Source: Nemertoderma westbladi
Lineage: Eukaryota; Xenacoelomorpha; Nemertodermatida; Nemertodermatidae
Assembly: GCA_032718475.1 (NCBI GenBank)
Contig: JAUCBJ010001077.1
Location: 1-64,000, forward strand
Length of the DNA: 64,000 nt
Direction of reading: 5' to 3'
Made by a program: the position numbers and the translations under genes
Shown: positions 45,601-53,032 of the stretch, piece after piece
Position numbering within the stretch: position 1 is the stretch's first letter
Layout of the letters: every line of letters begins with the position of its first letter
Notes under the pieces: generated by a model
Database searches by the model: none
What the model saw: the letters and a program-made list of their open reading frames with translations, nothing else
What the model was told of the DNA's origin: nothing

Positions 45601-48600
45601 TTATTCTTCAACCTTATAGTGATTTGTTGGTGCTGATGGAAAGTTGGGTGGAAAGCAATCTTATGAAGATTCGTAGACACCACAATTCCACATGTTTGAA
45701 AACCGTTTAGCTTGATCTCTTTTACTTCTCGCTTTTACTTCTTGTTCAACAGTTATAACCCGTTTTACGAAAGACAACACTGCAATTTTTGAAAATTTGA
45801 AATTAATTTTGAAATATAGCGGTCTTCTCCTTAAAAAGTGCGAACCAAAAATTATATTCGATTTAAGGTAATCGTCCTGATCACAAAAAAACAGGTTAAG
45901 ACTTCTGAAAATTAAGTATAACAAAGAGTAGCATTTTAATTCATAAATATATATTTTCGCTCTGGCCGCTAAGGGTGTCAAAAATAAAATTTTTGAAAGT
46001 ATTTAAATTCAATATATAGTAGGCCTACACCCAAAATGTACTTTGCACTTTATTTCTACTTATTCGCTTTATGGGACACGATGCATTTCAAAATGTTGAC
46101 TTCCAAGCCATTACATAATAAATACAGCACATAATAAAGATTATAAATAGTTTAGGTTGTACAATGAAAACACAATTTTATTCTAAAAAATCACATATAA
46201 TATTTACTAATAATGTTAGGCCCTACAGGTATATTCACTATTTACGTCGTTTAATTTCCATGTACAGTTGTATGCATGTCTATCTAGTATTAAATTGTAA
46301 TTCTACGAATTATTACATACTCCAATTTTAGTTTGAGGAACAGGGATTTTTTTGGGATCTCATGAATCACAGAATGATAAATTTATCTATCGGTATAAAT
46401 GTGATGACAGGCAGCCGCTGCTAACGTATATGACATTTTCTGTAGTGGCGTCACCTGCATCAGTAGGCTATCATCTGATCGCCTTATCACACTTATTTTG
46501 TGCACTAAAAATTAAACAAGTTCCACTAATTTTTGTATTTTTTTTAAGGATGGGAGATGTGTCCCGTCACATGGTCTTACCCGCAACCAATCACCATCCT
46601 TGTCAGACAATATCGACTCATTCACTGACGGAAAACAGGAACCGTCCTGTGTGGACCTCCGCTCATCATCATCTCCTCTCGACCTTTCCAGCCACGCTAT
46701 CAACATGTCCCAGCCATTATTGGTTCCTACCAACAGGCTTAACAACCAATCGCGTGAGAGTGTATCTCCTCCCAATCAATCCCTACTCATTCCTAAGATA
46801 ACACCAGTTAAAGATGACGTCGTAATAACATCGCCACCATTATTGTTGTCAAGCAACGTTAAAAAAGAAATTCTGGATTCGAAATCATCTGTGTACCAGG
46901 ACGATATTCAGTACACGAATAAGCAGCAGTCCTACCACAATAACATAGTGAGTTTAAGCAGTTTTTTTTTATAGGAAGTATACCGGTAGTCTACGACATA
47001 TTTCTAACATTATTTTTATATAACATAAAATTTTCATACCATTAATTACCCTAATCTGAACATATTAGTGTCGCAAAGAATTCCTTTTTACGAGTTTCAG
47101 TTGTCCGAAATTCATTTTTGCACTCTCTTCGCTCGTCTTATAACCTGCCAAGTTGTATAGTGGTTACGGATGGTATATGTCATAAGATGTAATGATGCAT
47201 GGGGGGGGGGGGGGGGGGGGTTGCGTGCTGGTTTTTCAAACGGAGGAAACGAAAGGGGAAAGCGGACACAAATAGAAAGTGAATTAGTTTATTGTTTTGG
47301 TTACAAACACTTTCAATATCTCCTGCACCTTCCCATTTTCCCATCAAATACATTTAAGGGGAAAAATTGCCCGAAATAATGCGTTTTTGAAATTCACATG
47401 TTCTGTCCCCCCCCCCCCCCCCCCCCCCCCCCCTAATCAATAATTGCAGTATGCCAATCAATGATAAACGTACAACGCATAATATTATGTTACCTAGAAT
47501 GTGATGTCCCACCCGCCACACATGTACAACACCGACTCCTACCCACAGAGGATGTACGCCGCCAATCAGTTTACCGCTACTTCGCAAAACTCAGCCGCCA
47601 CTACGCTCCAGAAGCTAGCGGCCCAGGGACAGCGTAGCTATCCTAGTTTATTAAGGTGAGACACTATAAATACTTCATACTACTACTACTACTACTAGGA
47701 TCGGCATGCTGCATTGCAGCTGCATTTTTAAGAATGCTGTGCCGGCTTGTCAACACAATTGCACCGCCACAACTCCCTATCACCCATGACATTTGCTAGA
47801 TCATCCGCATCTTTAAGGCCAGTGTCCTTTAAGATGTGTCTCAAGAAAGTCATGGGCTGTCCACCATGCTTATTCACTCCATGAGGCTGCCAAAGTACAA
47901 GATTATGCACTGGCTGGTCCTCACGGCGAAAGCAATGTCCTGCAAAGCGGAGGCGATTTTGTTCTAGTGTCAAATACTTCATAGTGACTGACTGGGACAA
48001 TACTATAGCTGAACCTGCGCTATTTATACGTACGGACATTTTCGGTTTTATTGCGCGCATTCCAGTCGTAAAATTGTTCCCAACATTTTGAACATTCTTA
48101 CTCGTAGAATCAAATAAGATACAATTTAATTTTTATCACCCCCCCCCCCCCCCCCCCTGTGCAATGGACAATTATTAGAGCTATAAAATTAAGTTAAGAA
48201 ATATATTTGTATCTTCTTAATTTTAATTCTTAATGTTAAAATTATTGTCTTTCATCCTTTCTTATTTACACATAATCCGTTTAAAATGTACGTAAATTTC
48301 TCCATAGTGTTCTTACACAGCATCCCTCATATCCTATCAGACCAACTTCTCAGCCCAGGGCTACTCAATGTTTCCCGGTTATGGAAGACAAAAATGGCAC
48401 AACAAATCAGCCAATCATGAGAATGCATGGTCCTCCAATCAAGAGCGCACAAGATCAACCAATCAGGATTCATCGACTGGATTAGGTCGGCAGTTGAGTA
48501 CAAACAGTCAGCCGAGTATGGGTATGTTACAACGTCTTGTCGACAACAACTCCTGGGAGAAGAGGGATACCGGCGAGCCATCTCCGGATAATAAAATAGA

Positions 48601-48691
48601 CGGCGGCCCAACGAGCCAATCAGCAGCGAGCGTGGGAAGTGATGAACTGATCGATGAAGGAAACGACGAGTTCGAGGAACCCCCAGAAAAA
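30669..48691 (+). CDS. C2H2 zinc-finger transcriptional regulator with CtBP-type motif, 3' end not in window
   Basis: Exons by splice sites and phase: 30623-30833 (ATG at 30669, in-frame stop upstream), 33842-34014, 42550-42712, 42837-42965, 46549-46947, 47498-47655 and 48321-48691, with a GTAAGT donor at 48692. The first four carry six C2H2 fingers: C-x2-C-x12-H-x3/4-H, with all ligands present, one in exon 1, two in exon 2, two in exon 3 and one in exon 4. Exon 46549-46947 holds PLDLS (46675-46689), the consensus for binding CtBP corepressors, and VKKE, a sumoylation consensus. A nuclear DNA-binding repressor is therefore likely. The last exon is acidic and S/N/Q-rich. Phases match through 47655; the join to 48321 is off by one base, so a micro-exon is missing or a base is in error. 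I do not recognise the orthologue. Further exons must lie beyond the retrotransposon in the following intron. Confidence 0.8.
30890..31110 (+). repeat. Dispersed repeat, copy 1
   Basis: It starts with a C run and shares ordered blocks with 45447-45640: CAATTTGAAACATA, AGTTTCAC, TTTAGCTACAAG, TTCCTCAACCT and TATAGTGATTTGTTGGT. The family is unknown. It lies directly after the first coding exon of the zinc-finger gene and immediately before the 50-bp array. Confidence 0.7.
31155..33509. repeat. 50-bp minisatellite, 47 copies, highly homogenised
   Basis: The array is exactly 47 units of 50 bp plus one single-base insertion (near 32431) and one four-base duplication (near 33376). The unit contains ACTATATTCGTTACAGTAGA, an ACGCGT palindrome and TGACGATGTCCAGATGAG. 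Only three positions vary to any extent: GCG/GCA, GACGA/GACGT and GAGAT/GAGGT. It lies in the intron between coding exons 1 and 2 of the zinc-finger gene. Confidence 0.98.
33565..33735. repeat. Dispersed repeat related to 5.05-5.3 kb
   Basis: It shares AATTTCTAAACTTTT, AGACTACA and GTACCAAGTTTGG with 5055-5095 and ends in GTGGCTCGCCCCACA like the repeat near 21.77 kb. It abuts the end of the 50-bp array. Confidence 0.65.
34872..37661 (-). CDS. LINE ORF2: endonuclease plus reverse transcriptase
   Basis: This is a 929-aa frame. The N-terminal third is an APE-type endonuclease with DIVCLQEHF, ILLTGDFNADF and STLDHFFSN, although its first strand is missing because the frame starts late. The reverse transcriptase follows, with AIALSSLLIKLFEW, FGFQRGSSTTQC, DLSKAFDMVEW, NGVRQGSVASPILFCILLD and the catalytic YADD in AVGYADDLFLL. 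Near 34.96 kb the frame changes; the cysteine-containing C-terminal extension continues in a different frame to 34627. One frame change therefore separates the enzyme core from its natural end. Otherwise the catalytic residues are intact, so the copy is young. Confidence 0.9.
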   Translation of the reverse strand: MSPDKREFINMLLLGSDIVCLQEHFVLRENSYIIKSAFSDYQCIIQPATYPVNEIRAGRPSGGLCYIFRNKLSKYISRINVKNTRLQAIRLHLPNDKPLVIINSYFPVESRDNNISDDLLTTINDIKDIILSVNQCNILLTGDFNADFCRTTMHCSLINQMIQEFQFDRLWDSYPVDYTYTCFRENSAFHSTLDHFFSNSQFCENIFDSGVIHTGVNLSFHSPIFLKFKVNVSNVQCDSNDNDNGSNIGEGNVKFKRSTNDQQREFINRLTIRLNSLAEPLPMCTQCNNIFCNVPEHLLSTEKYALDILEAIDQCSSNILHRSNGSRGSPFNHPIIPRWSERVKPFRDDAMFWHSLWVSAGCPNVSQNSHLYHMRRVSRAQYKYAVRRVKRSADNVRRDKLIEACLLNNTDIFKEIRNLRFSSNNVSSSIDGCTDPQSIADRFAGIYSSLYNQPYNSDLEALKALIDAKLVNCTLDDVPRVSPDLVAEGLNRLKSSKTDVTFGFDSDCLIHGPPELCFHLSNLFNSFLTHGFVPQFLLNCVIIPLIKDKLGDDTVSGNYRAIALSSLLIKLFEWVMLLAQADCLKLDELQFGFQRGSSTTQCTWAATEVISFYSRNATPVFGCLLDLSKAFDMVEWCKLFLELLKKGFSPFYIRSLLFIYNNQSCVVRWNNTHSESFTSSNGVRQGSVASPILFCILLDKLFRKLRNSKVGCFVGSVYFGAVGYADDLFLLCPSIVGLQHMVKLCEEFASENKLIFSTNPNPDKSKSKCIAFGRVWVKPLATIKLNGSPLPWVKEALHLGNLLDFKNSMESDIVRKRGQFIGKLNALRQELYFSDPFVLCNVQRSYCTSFYGSNLWNLFSPTCIRIFSTWNVNVRMIFGLPFNSHRYIVENLVQFKHPCVLCFTLASFHFVYHYVGLTKCAFVFLLIYV
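37817..39091 (-). pseudogene. LINE ORF1 with an in-frame stop
   Basis: Two open stretches (39091-38384 and 38272-37817) lie in the same frame, separated by a TAG at 38381-38383. The first contains FTPGEVVCAKDKLFKLCG. The second contains NIFVFRVHKSVTTADLVSDL, an RRM-like segment that fits an ORF1 nucleic-acid-binding protein. The position just upstream of ORF2 supports this. The stretch after the TAG could instead be read in another frame, so a pair of small indels is an alternative to a single nonsense change. Confidence 0.65.
39545..41662. mobile_element. 2.1-kb TIR element, probably non-autonomous DNA transposon
   Basis: The ends are exact inverse complements: CCCTGCAAACAAT at 39545-39557 and ATTGTTTGCAGGG at 41650-41662, each flanked by TA. 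Inside each end are about 300 bp dense in AACATTA/TAATGTT words, giving long subterminal inverted similarity. No transposase is encoded. A copy of the GTAACCTG repeat family (40590-40790) is nested inside. It lies in the zinc-finger gene intron. Confidence 0.75.
40590..40790 (+). repeat. Dispersed repeat, third copy of the 6.4-kb family
   Basis: It shares CAATCAAAAT, TGATTACTCT, AAATCTGTAACCTGTT, GTAACCTGCTC and AATTTAACATTG in the same order as 6395-6560. It is nested in the 39.5-41.7 kb TIR element. Confidence 0.6.
41985..42240 (+). mobile_element. Candidate tRNA-derived SINE
   Basis: CCTGGTTCGATCCT at about 42023 is a good polymerase III box B, preceded by a tRNA-like segment (GGGCTGCCAATTAGGAAG). 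The body that follows is unrelated to any gene. It lies in the zinc-finger intron, 300 bp before the exon at 42550. Confidence 0.4.
43230..43569. repeat. 29-bp minisatellite, about 12 copies
   Basis: Units of about 27-31 bp contain GTAGTACCTGGGTAGTACAG and GTAATAAGT. Each unit has an internal inverted repeat, TACCTG against CAGGTA around GGTAGTA, so single strands of the array could form serial hairpins. It lies in the zinc-finger intron following the exon at 42837-42965. Confidence 0.95.
44190..45120 (-). mobile_element. Degenerate RTE-type LINE 3' end
   Basis: Reverse-transcriptase motifs in broken frames: LQGDTFAPLLFVIVFDYAMR near 45000, ADFQYLGSWI near 44770, LYGGETWT near 44600 and RLRFSGHCWRSKDE near 44420. 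The 3' terminus is a short GTA/TAC microsatellite (44190-44216). It is antisense in the zinc-finger intron. Confidence 0.85.
45121..46548. other. Intronic DNA, dispersed repeat, no exon
   Basis: This contains the second copy (45447-45640) of the repeat at 30890-31110, starting with a 13-base C run. Otherwise I see no exon before the acceptor at 46548. Confidence 0.5.
47201..47433. repeat. Segment bounded by G20 and C27 runs
   Basis: A run of 20 G (47201-47220) and a run of 27 C (47407-47433) bracket 186 bp in inverted orientation. It lies in the zinc-finger intron, 65 bp before the acceptor at 47497. It may be a small element whose termini are G/C runs. Confidence 0.7.
47680..48065 (-). mobile_element. 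RTE-type LINE 3' fragment
   Basis: An open stretch (48060-47728) with LRFAGHCFRREDQPVHNLVL, DADDLANVMGDRELW and a TAC/GTA microsatellite tail (47681-47699). It shares these blocks with the 18.3-20.3 kb copy, so both belong to one family distinct from the 44.2-kb copy. It is inserted antisense about 25 bp downstream of the splice donor at 47656. Confidence 0.85.
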
Positions 48692-48756
48692 GTAAGTCAG
48701 AATTTATTTATAATGTTTATTATATCCACATATTTTATGAGAGGCTAATTGATTTA

Positions 48757-48990
48757 AGCCGGGGCAGCTCAGTTGGTTGAGCGCCGGGCCTGCAATCTAT
48801 TGGTTGTAGGTTCAGCCCCGCCAGGGTCCATTCAGCCTTTCATCCACGGGGTCGATAAAATGAGTACCAGTTAAATAACTGGGAGCAAATCTTGGGATAG
48901 GAGTAGCGCCCACCCCTACCTTCGGGTAGCAGCTATGGAAAGATGAGCCTTCGGGTCGCCTCCGACCTCGGCCGACTGTTTTCTTGAATG
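48757..48990 (+). mobile_element. tRNA-derived SINE with a conserved-looking central block
   Basis: The 5' part is tRNA-like: GCAGCTCAGTTGGTTGAGCG (box A region) and TTGTAGGTTCAGCCCC (box B region, one base off consensus). The middle contains GGGGTCGATAAAATGAGTACC, which resembles the central domain I recall from mollusc and other metazoan SINE families. It lies in the last visible zinc-finger intron, about 50 bp from the BEL LTR. Confidence 0.7.
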
Positions 48991-49039
48991 GATTTACTAT
49001 TTATTTACTCGAATGACTCTTATTCACAGGTAGAGATCG

Positions 49040-49667
49040 TGTACGCGCTTTTGAAGACCTTTAGCAGTTTAACCTGCCAAAATTTATATGTCTTTTGGTT
49101 TATAAATATACTTTAGAAGATGACAAATATTTAATACCAATAAACACAACATTAGCAGAAGCCAGCCTAGTGCGCGTCCATTCACCCGCTGGATATTCCC
49201 GGGAGACTGGATTCTGAGGGCTTAGATTATTATTGCAGTGTAAGCTTACTGTACTGTATTATTCGATTGATCGTTAATAATTAATTTCTGACTAATATTA
49301 TTCACTTTCGGGAAATATTAACAGTTCCTTTAGGACGTGGCGCTCTATCTAAGTAAACAGAGATATGACTTATACTAATCGCAACGGTAAGTCGGTAAGG
49401 CTTAAGATTCACGTATGAGGCGCATTCTTTAGGAAATGCTTAGTTATCAGTCACAATCAGGCACACTACCGGTAACATACAATACTGCTCACTAATTTGC
49501 CGACCGTCAATGAATTTTATCATATATAAAGAGAACAGCAACGGACCAATGTAGTGCTTATCAAATAGCATTAAATTCACTACAAACCACAACAATATAA
49601 GTCGCAATCGCTATATATAACCCGTCTCTCTAACCTGTAGTGTATCAAGAAAATTGGGAAATTTGGG
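49040..49667 (-). repeat. 3' LTR, comparable part
   Basis: This segment matches 63373-64000 at a constant offset of 14,333 with no difference noticed. It begins TGTACGCG on the plus strand, consistent with the TG...CA rule. Its other boundary is unknown because the partner is cut by the window; it lies somewhere between 49668 and the accessory ORF stop at 50394. Confidence 0.93.
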
Positions 49668-50393
49668 TTCTTTATATATGTTCTCCAAATAATGTTCAAC
49701 CAAACACAATAGTAAACAGCAGTATAATAATGTATATTGAACCGATAATATAAAAACAGAAACCAGTTGATATGAATTGATATATGATGTGGACTGTTAT
49801 GAACTGATAACAGTTATACGCTCTATAATTTAAGCCTACTAATGTTTCTTCTAAAGTATGAAACGAATTGATTCTAGAGCCGTTGTTCCTGGCCTAGATA
49901 GCAATAACACAAAGTATCAAGAAAAAAACAGTAAGACTGAACACTCTCCTTATGATCGGCCGAAAAGCTACACGTCGACAGGAAAAATCGCTCTGATTGG
50001 CTCAAGCCAAACAAAGAACCATGCGTCCAATGGCTGTTTCCATGTCAGCAACCAGCTGTTAGATGTCGTAATATGAATCATCACGGCTAAGCTGTGAAAG
50101 GTATTTGGTGCATTGCAGGTTTTTTGCCTTACCATGTCCGCTAAAACACGTATATAGCAGAATGACTTTTATGTCCGTTAAAACACCTGTAACGGTACCT
50201 TGCGGGCGAGGGGAATATATATACAGTTAGAGAACCTTTTAGAGTATTCCAGCGCCTGGGGGGAAACTGGATTGCGAAGCAAAAGGGCCAGTTATATCCC
50301 ACAGAAGCTTTTACACCGCTCCCAGAAAATGGGATTTGAGTCTATAAAATATAAAAAATCACAGTTTCTAATATACGTAAATACTCTAAACAG
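49668..50393. other. Rest of LTR and/or 3' untranslated part of the BEL element
   Basis: No credible coding frame. A 72-codon plus-strand frame at 49858 has no recognisable features. The LTR boundary and polypurine tract must lie here or slightly further right. Confidence 0.5.
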
Positions 50394-51132
50394 TTAGTCT
50401 TTCTTGCGCGGACGGCGTTTACGCAGTTTTTTAAAGCTAGCCAGAGTCCTTTTCTCTTTGGGGCGAGCCACTTTACAAGGAGGGCTATAACTCCTGGGTG
50501 AAGGGTGCAATATGATTGCATCAGAGGGTGTAGGATTATGGTCGGTGTATCCGCCAGTCGAAGTACCGGGTTGATTGACATCAACGTCAGGTGAGAGGGG
50601 TCTAACGGCTTTGAGAGCTCGTTTCAAGACAGCCGCTCTTACGGGTACTTTACGAGTGGTCTGAATGAGGGCCGTGGGTGGACCATAGGCAGTTAGAAAC
50701 TTCCGGGGTTTAATGGTCCTTTCCAACTCGCGTTCGCGGGCTCGGTATTCGTAAGGCCTTCGATGTACTTCCTGCAACTCGGGGTGTGAGTTAACAAACG
50801 TGTTTATCGTTACGACTCCGCTGGGTATGATATTTAAATAGAACCATTTCCCTTTCGGTGTCTACATCGTCCGTATCATGCAAGTCGATAGGATGGCCGG
50901 TAGTTAAGAAGTCCATATACGTACCATTACGATGCGTATAGCGAGCGGTGAATTTTCGATAGTCCAATTCACGCGTAAGTTGCTCTTGGGACATCGGCGG
51001 TTCGATATAACGACCATCGTCCTCCGTAATGGTTGGATCGGCTTCACCGCGTATCAAGCTATCCACAAATGCTTGTAAAGGTAGAGTATATCGCTCCCTG
51101 ATACCAAGATCATCTTCTATCAACTCCGTCAT
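50394..51132 (-). CDS. BEL accessory protein, two overlapping frames, unrecognised
   Basis: Two open stretches lie downstream of integrase, where other LTR elements may carry extra or env-like genes. The first (51132-50791) is acidic and begins MTELIEDDLGIRERYTLPLQ. The second is open from a TAG near 50862 down to 50394. It has no ATG of its own near its 5' end, contains a proline/serine-rich linker and ends in a very basic tail (KKLRKRRPRKKD). They overlap by about 70 bp and the second is in the +1 frame relative to the first. No signal peptide or membrane segment is visible, so I do not call it an envelope; the basic tail suggests nucleic-acid binding or nuclear entry. Whether the overlap is a programmed shift or a one-base break cannot be told. 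Confidence 0.5.
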
Positions 51133-53032
51133 ATCTGCTATTTGGGTTTATTAATATTATAAGGAGTTTATGTTTAGGCGAGCGGGCGTCGCTGCCTACC
51201 TTTCTTTGCCCCCGGACAGTGGGATTCTCAGCGCCGATGTACCGTCGTCGCGGTGTTTACGCCAACATGTAGCAACAGCACGACAACGATAACCGGCACA
51301 AGTCACTCCACTGTCCGTCCCAAAGGCTTGGATCCACTTAGGTTCTTTCTATAGGAGAGTTGGGCTATTTATACAATTGCGACTAGCTACTGTAAACATA
51401 CTTTAGCAGTAACATTCACCTATAAACGCACAAATTCCACACAACTGTCAACAACTGCACACACACAGGCCATTTGTCCGTTAGTCAGTGCCTTCCAGAA
51501 TGTCACTTTATTACTGTGTATCCTTGGATACTAACAGTGTGCTATGTATTCTCTATGCTAGGCAATGGGACAAGCTTTCTATTGTTCTTTTAACTTGCTT
51601 CTAATTCTAGCGTGGGTGTTGCTATGGTGACATTATGGAAAACTAGCGGTAGAATTAGGGTAATTCTCATGCATACAGATCTGGGATGCTATTTAATAGT
51701 AATTCTTTAATGGTCAATATCCCCTTTATACATGATTTTATGAATTTTATCGGCTATTGACTATACATTTGAGATTCTCGCACACAAATACACTTAATAG
51801 AGTGAATCTCCGCTACCATGATCTATTAATTAATGGAATTTTGGGAATGTTATAAATTGTATAAAATGACAATTTATTAATTCATTGAATATATGAATTT
51901 AAATTTATTCCCGTAAATTTTATTATTTAATGTTAAATAGACACAATTTGATTCCAGAGCAGGTCTGGGGACATAGGATCCTTAATTCTAGGAATTTTGT
52001 CCTTTTAAGAGTATCGGTAAGTGCTACGATATCTTAATCGACTAGAATTTTAAAGGATCTGATATTTGACAGAATTTTGTAAATATTAATAATTAATATT
52101 TATGATGGGCACCAGTTTATTCCAGAACTTGTCTGGGGACGTTAACCATTGATTCTAGAAATTTGTCTTTCAAGTATATCGGTGGGTGCCACGATATCTT
52201 AATCGACTAGAATTACAGATGGTCAAAGGGTTTAACAGATTTATTTTGCGTTATACGCTACTGTTGAAGGGACATCACGCTACTATATGTATTATTTAAT
52301 ATACGGTATGAGAGCAATATCGCACGAAGCAATGTCAGTGTGAAGAGGCAAGTCGTTTCCAAGGTCTACCTGTCGTGAATTTAGACTGTGACGGGATCCG
52401 AGAGGATCCCGGTTTATCCGGTGTCGCTTATGTACGCGTCCCCGCCGTGTGAATGAAAAGAGTTGTTGTTCCAGTGTCGTTATTATGGACTGATATATAT
52501 ATAATACAGAGTGATAGTAGATAGCACAGTTAACCGGTTAGAGGGACATCACGCTACTATATGTATTATTTAATATAAGGTAGAAGAGCAATATCGCACG
52601 AAGCAATGTCAGTGTGAAGAGGCAAGTCGTTTCCAAGGTCTACCCAGAGCTTGGCTTAGCCGAGACACGAGGATCTGAACTTTGCATTCCTAATACTCTG
52701 CCTACCGATAATACTTGAATATAGTAGTGGCTTTATTGTACTTTAATAAGTACGGACATTTCATCTTACTGTAGTCACGTATTTATAATATGATACGGAC
52801 AGTAAGGAAAGAGAAAATATTATTTCTCGCCGTCGCACTAAATATATATTATAAGTAATTACGTACGTAATAAACACTAATATATTGCACTAATCTACTA
52901 AATAATCACTAAAATAACATTCTACTAAATAAAATTGAATAAAAACGATTATAATAAAGTATATAATAAAGTTCGCATATAAAAATATAATAATAGATAA
53001 AACAATATAGTCATACACCCACTCCAGACGTA
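51133..53032. other. Non-coding region between integrase and accessory ORF
   Basis: It contains two direct duplications. About 51951-52050 and 52125-52215 share TGTCTGGGGAC-type and ACGATATCTTAATCGACTAG blocks, diverged. About 52262-52375 and 52538-52650 share GGGACATCACGCTACTATAT and GCAAGTCGTTTCCAAGGTCT and are close to identical. No open frame of interest. Confidence 0.75.

Noticed and set aside
45661-45981. 106-codon minus-strand frame
   Set aside because: Composition resembles translated repeat DNA; no recognisable domain and no splice context.
50394-51132. Calling the BEL accessory ORF an envelope gene
   Set aside because: No signal peptide, membrane segment, cysteine pattern or fusion-peptide-like stretch is visible; only its position suggests it.
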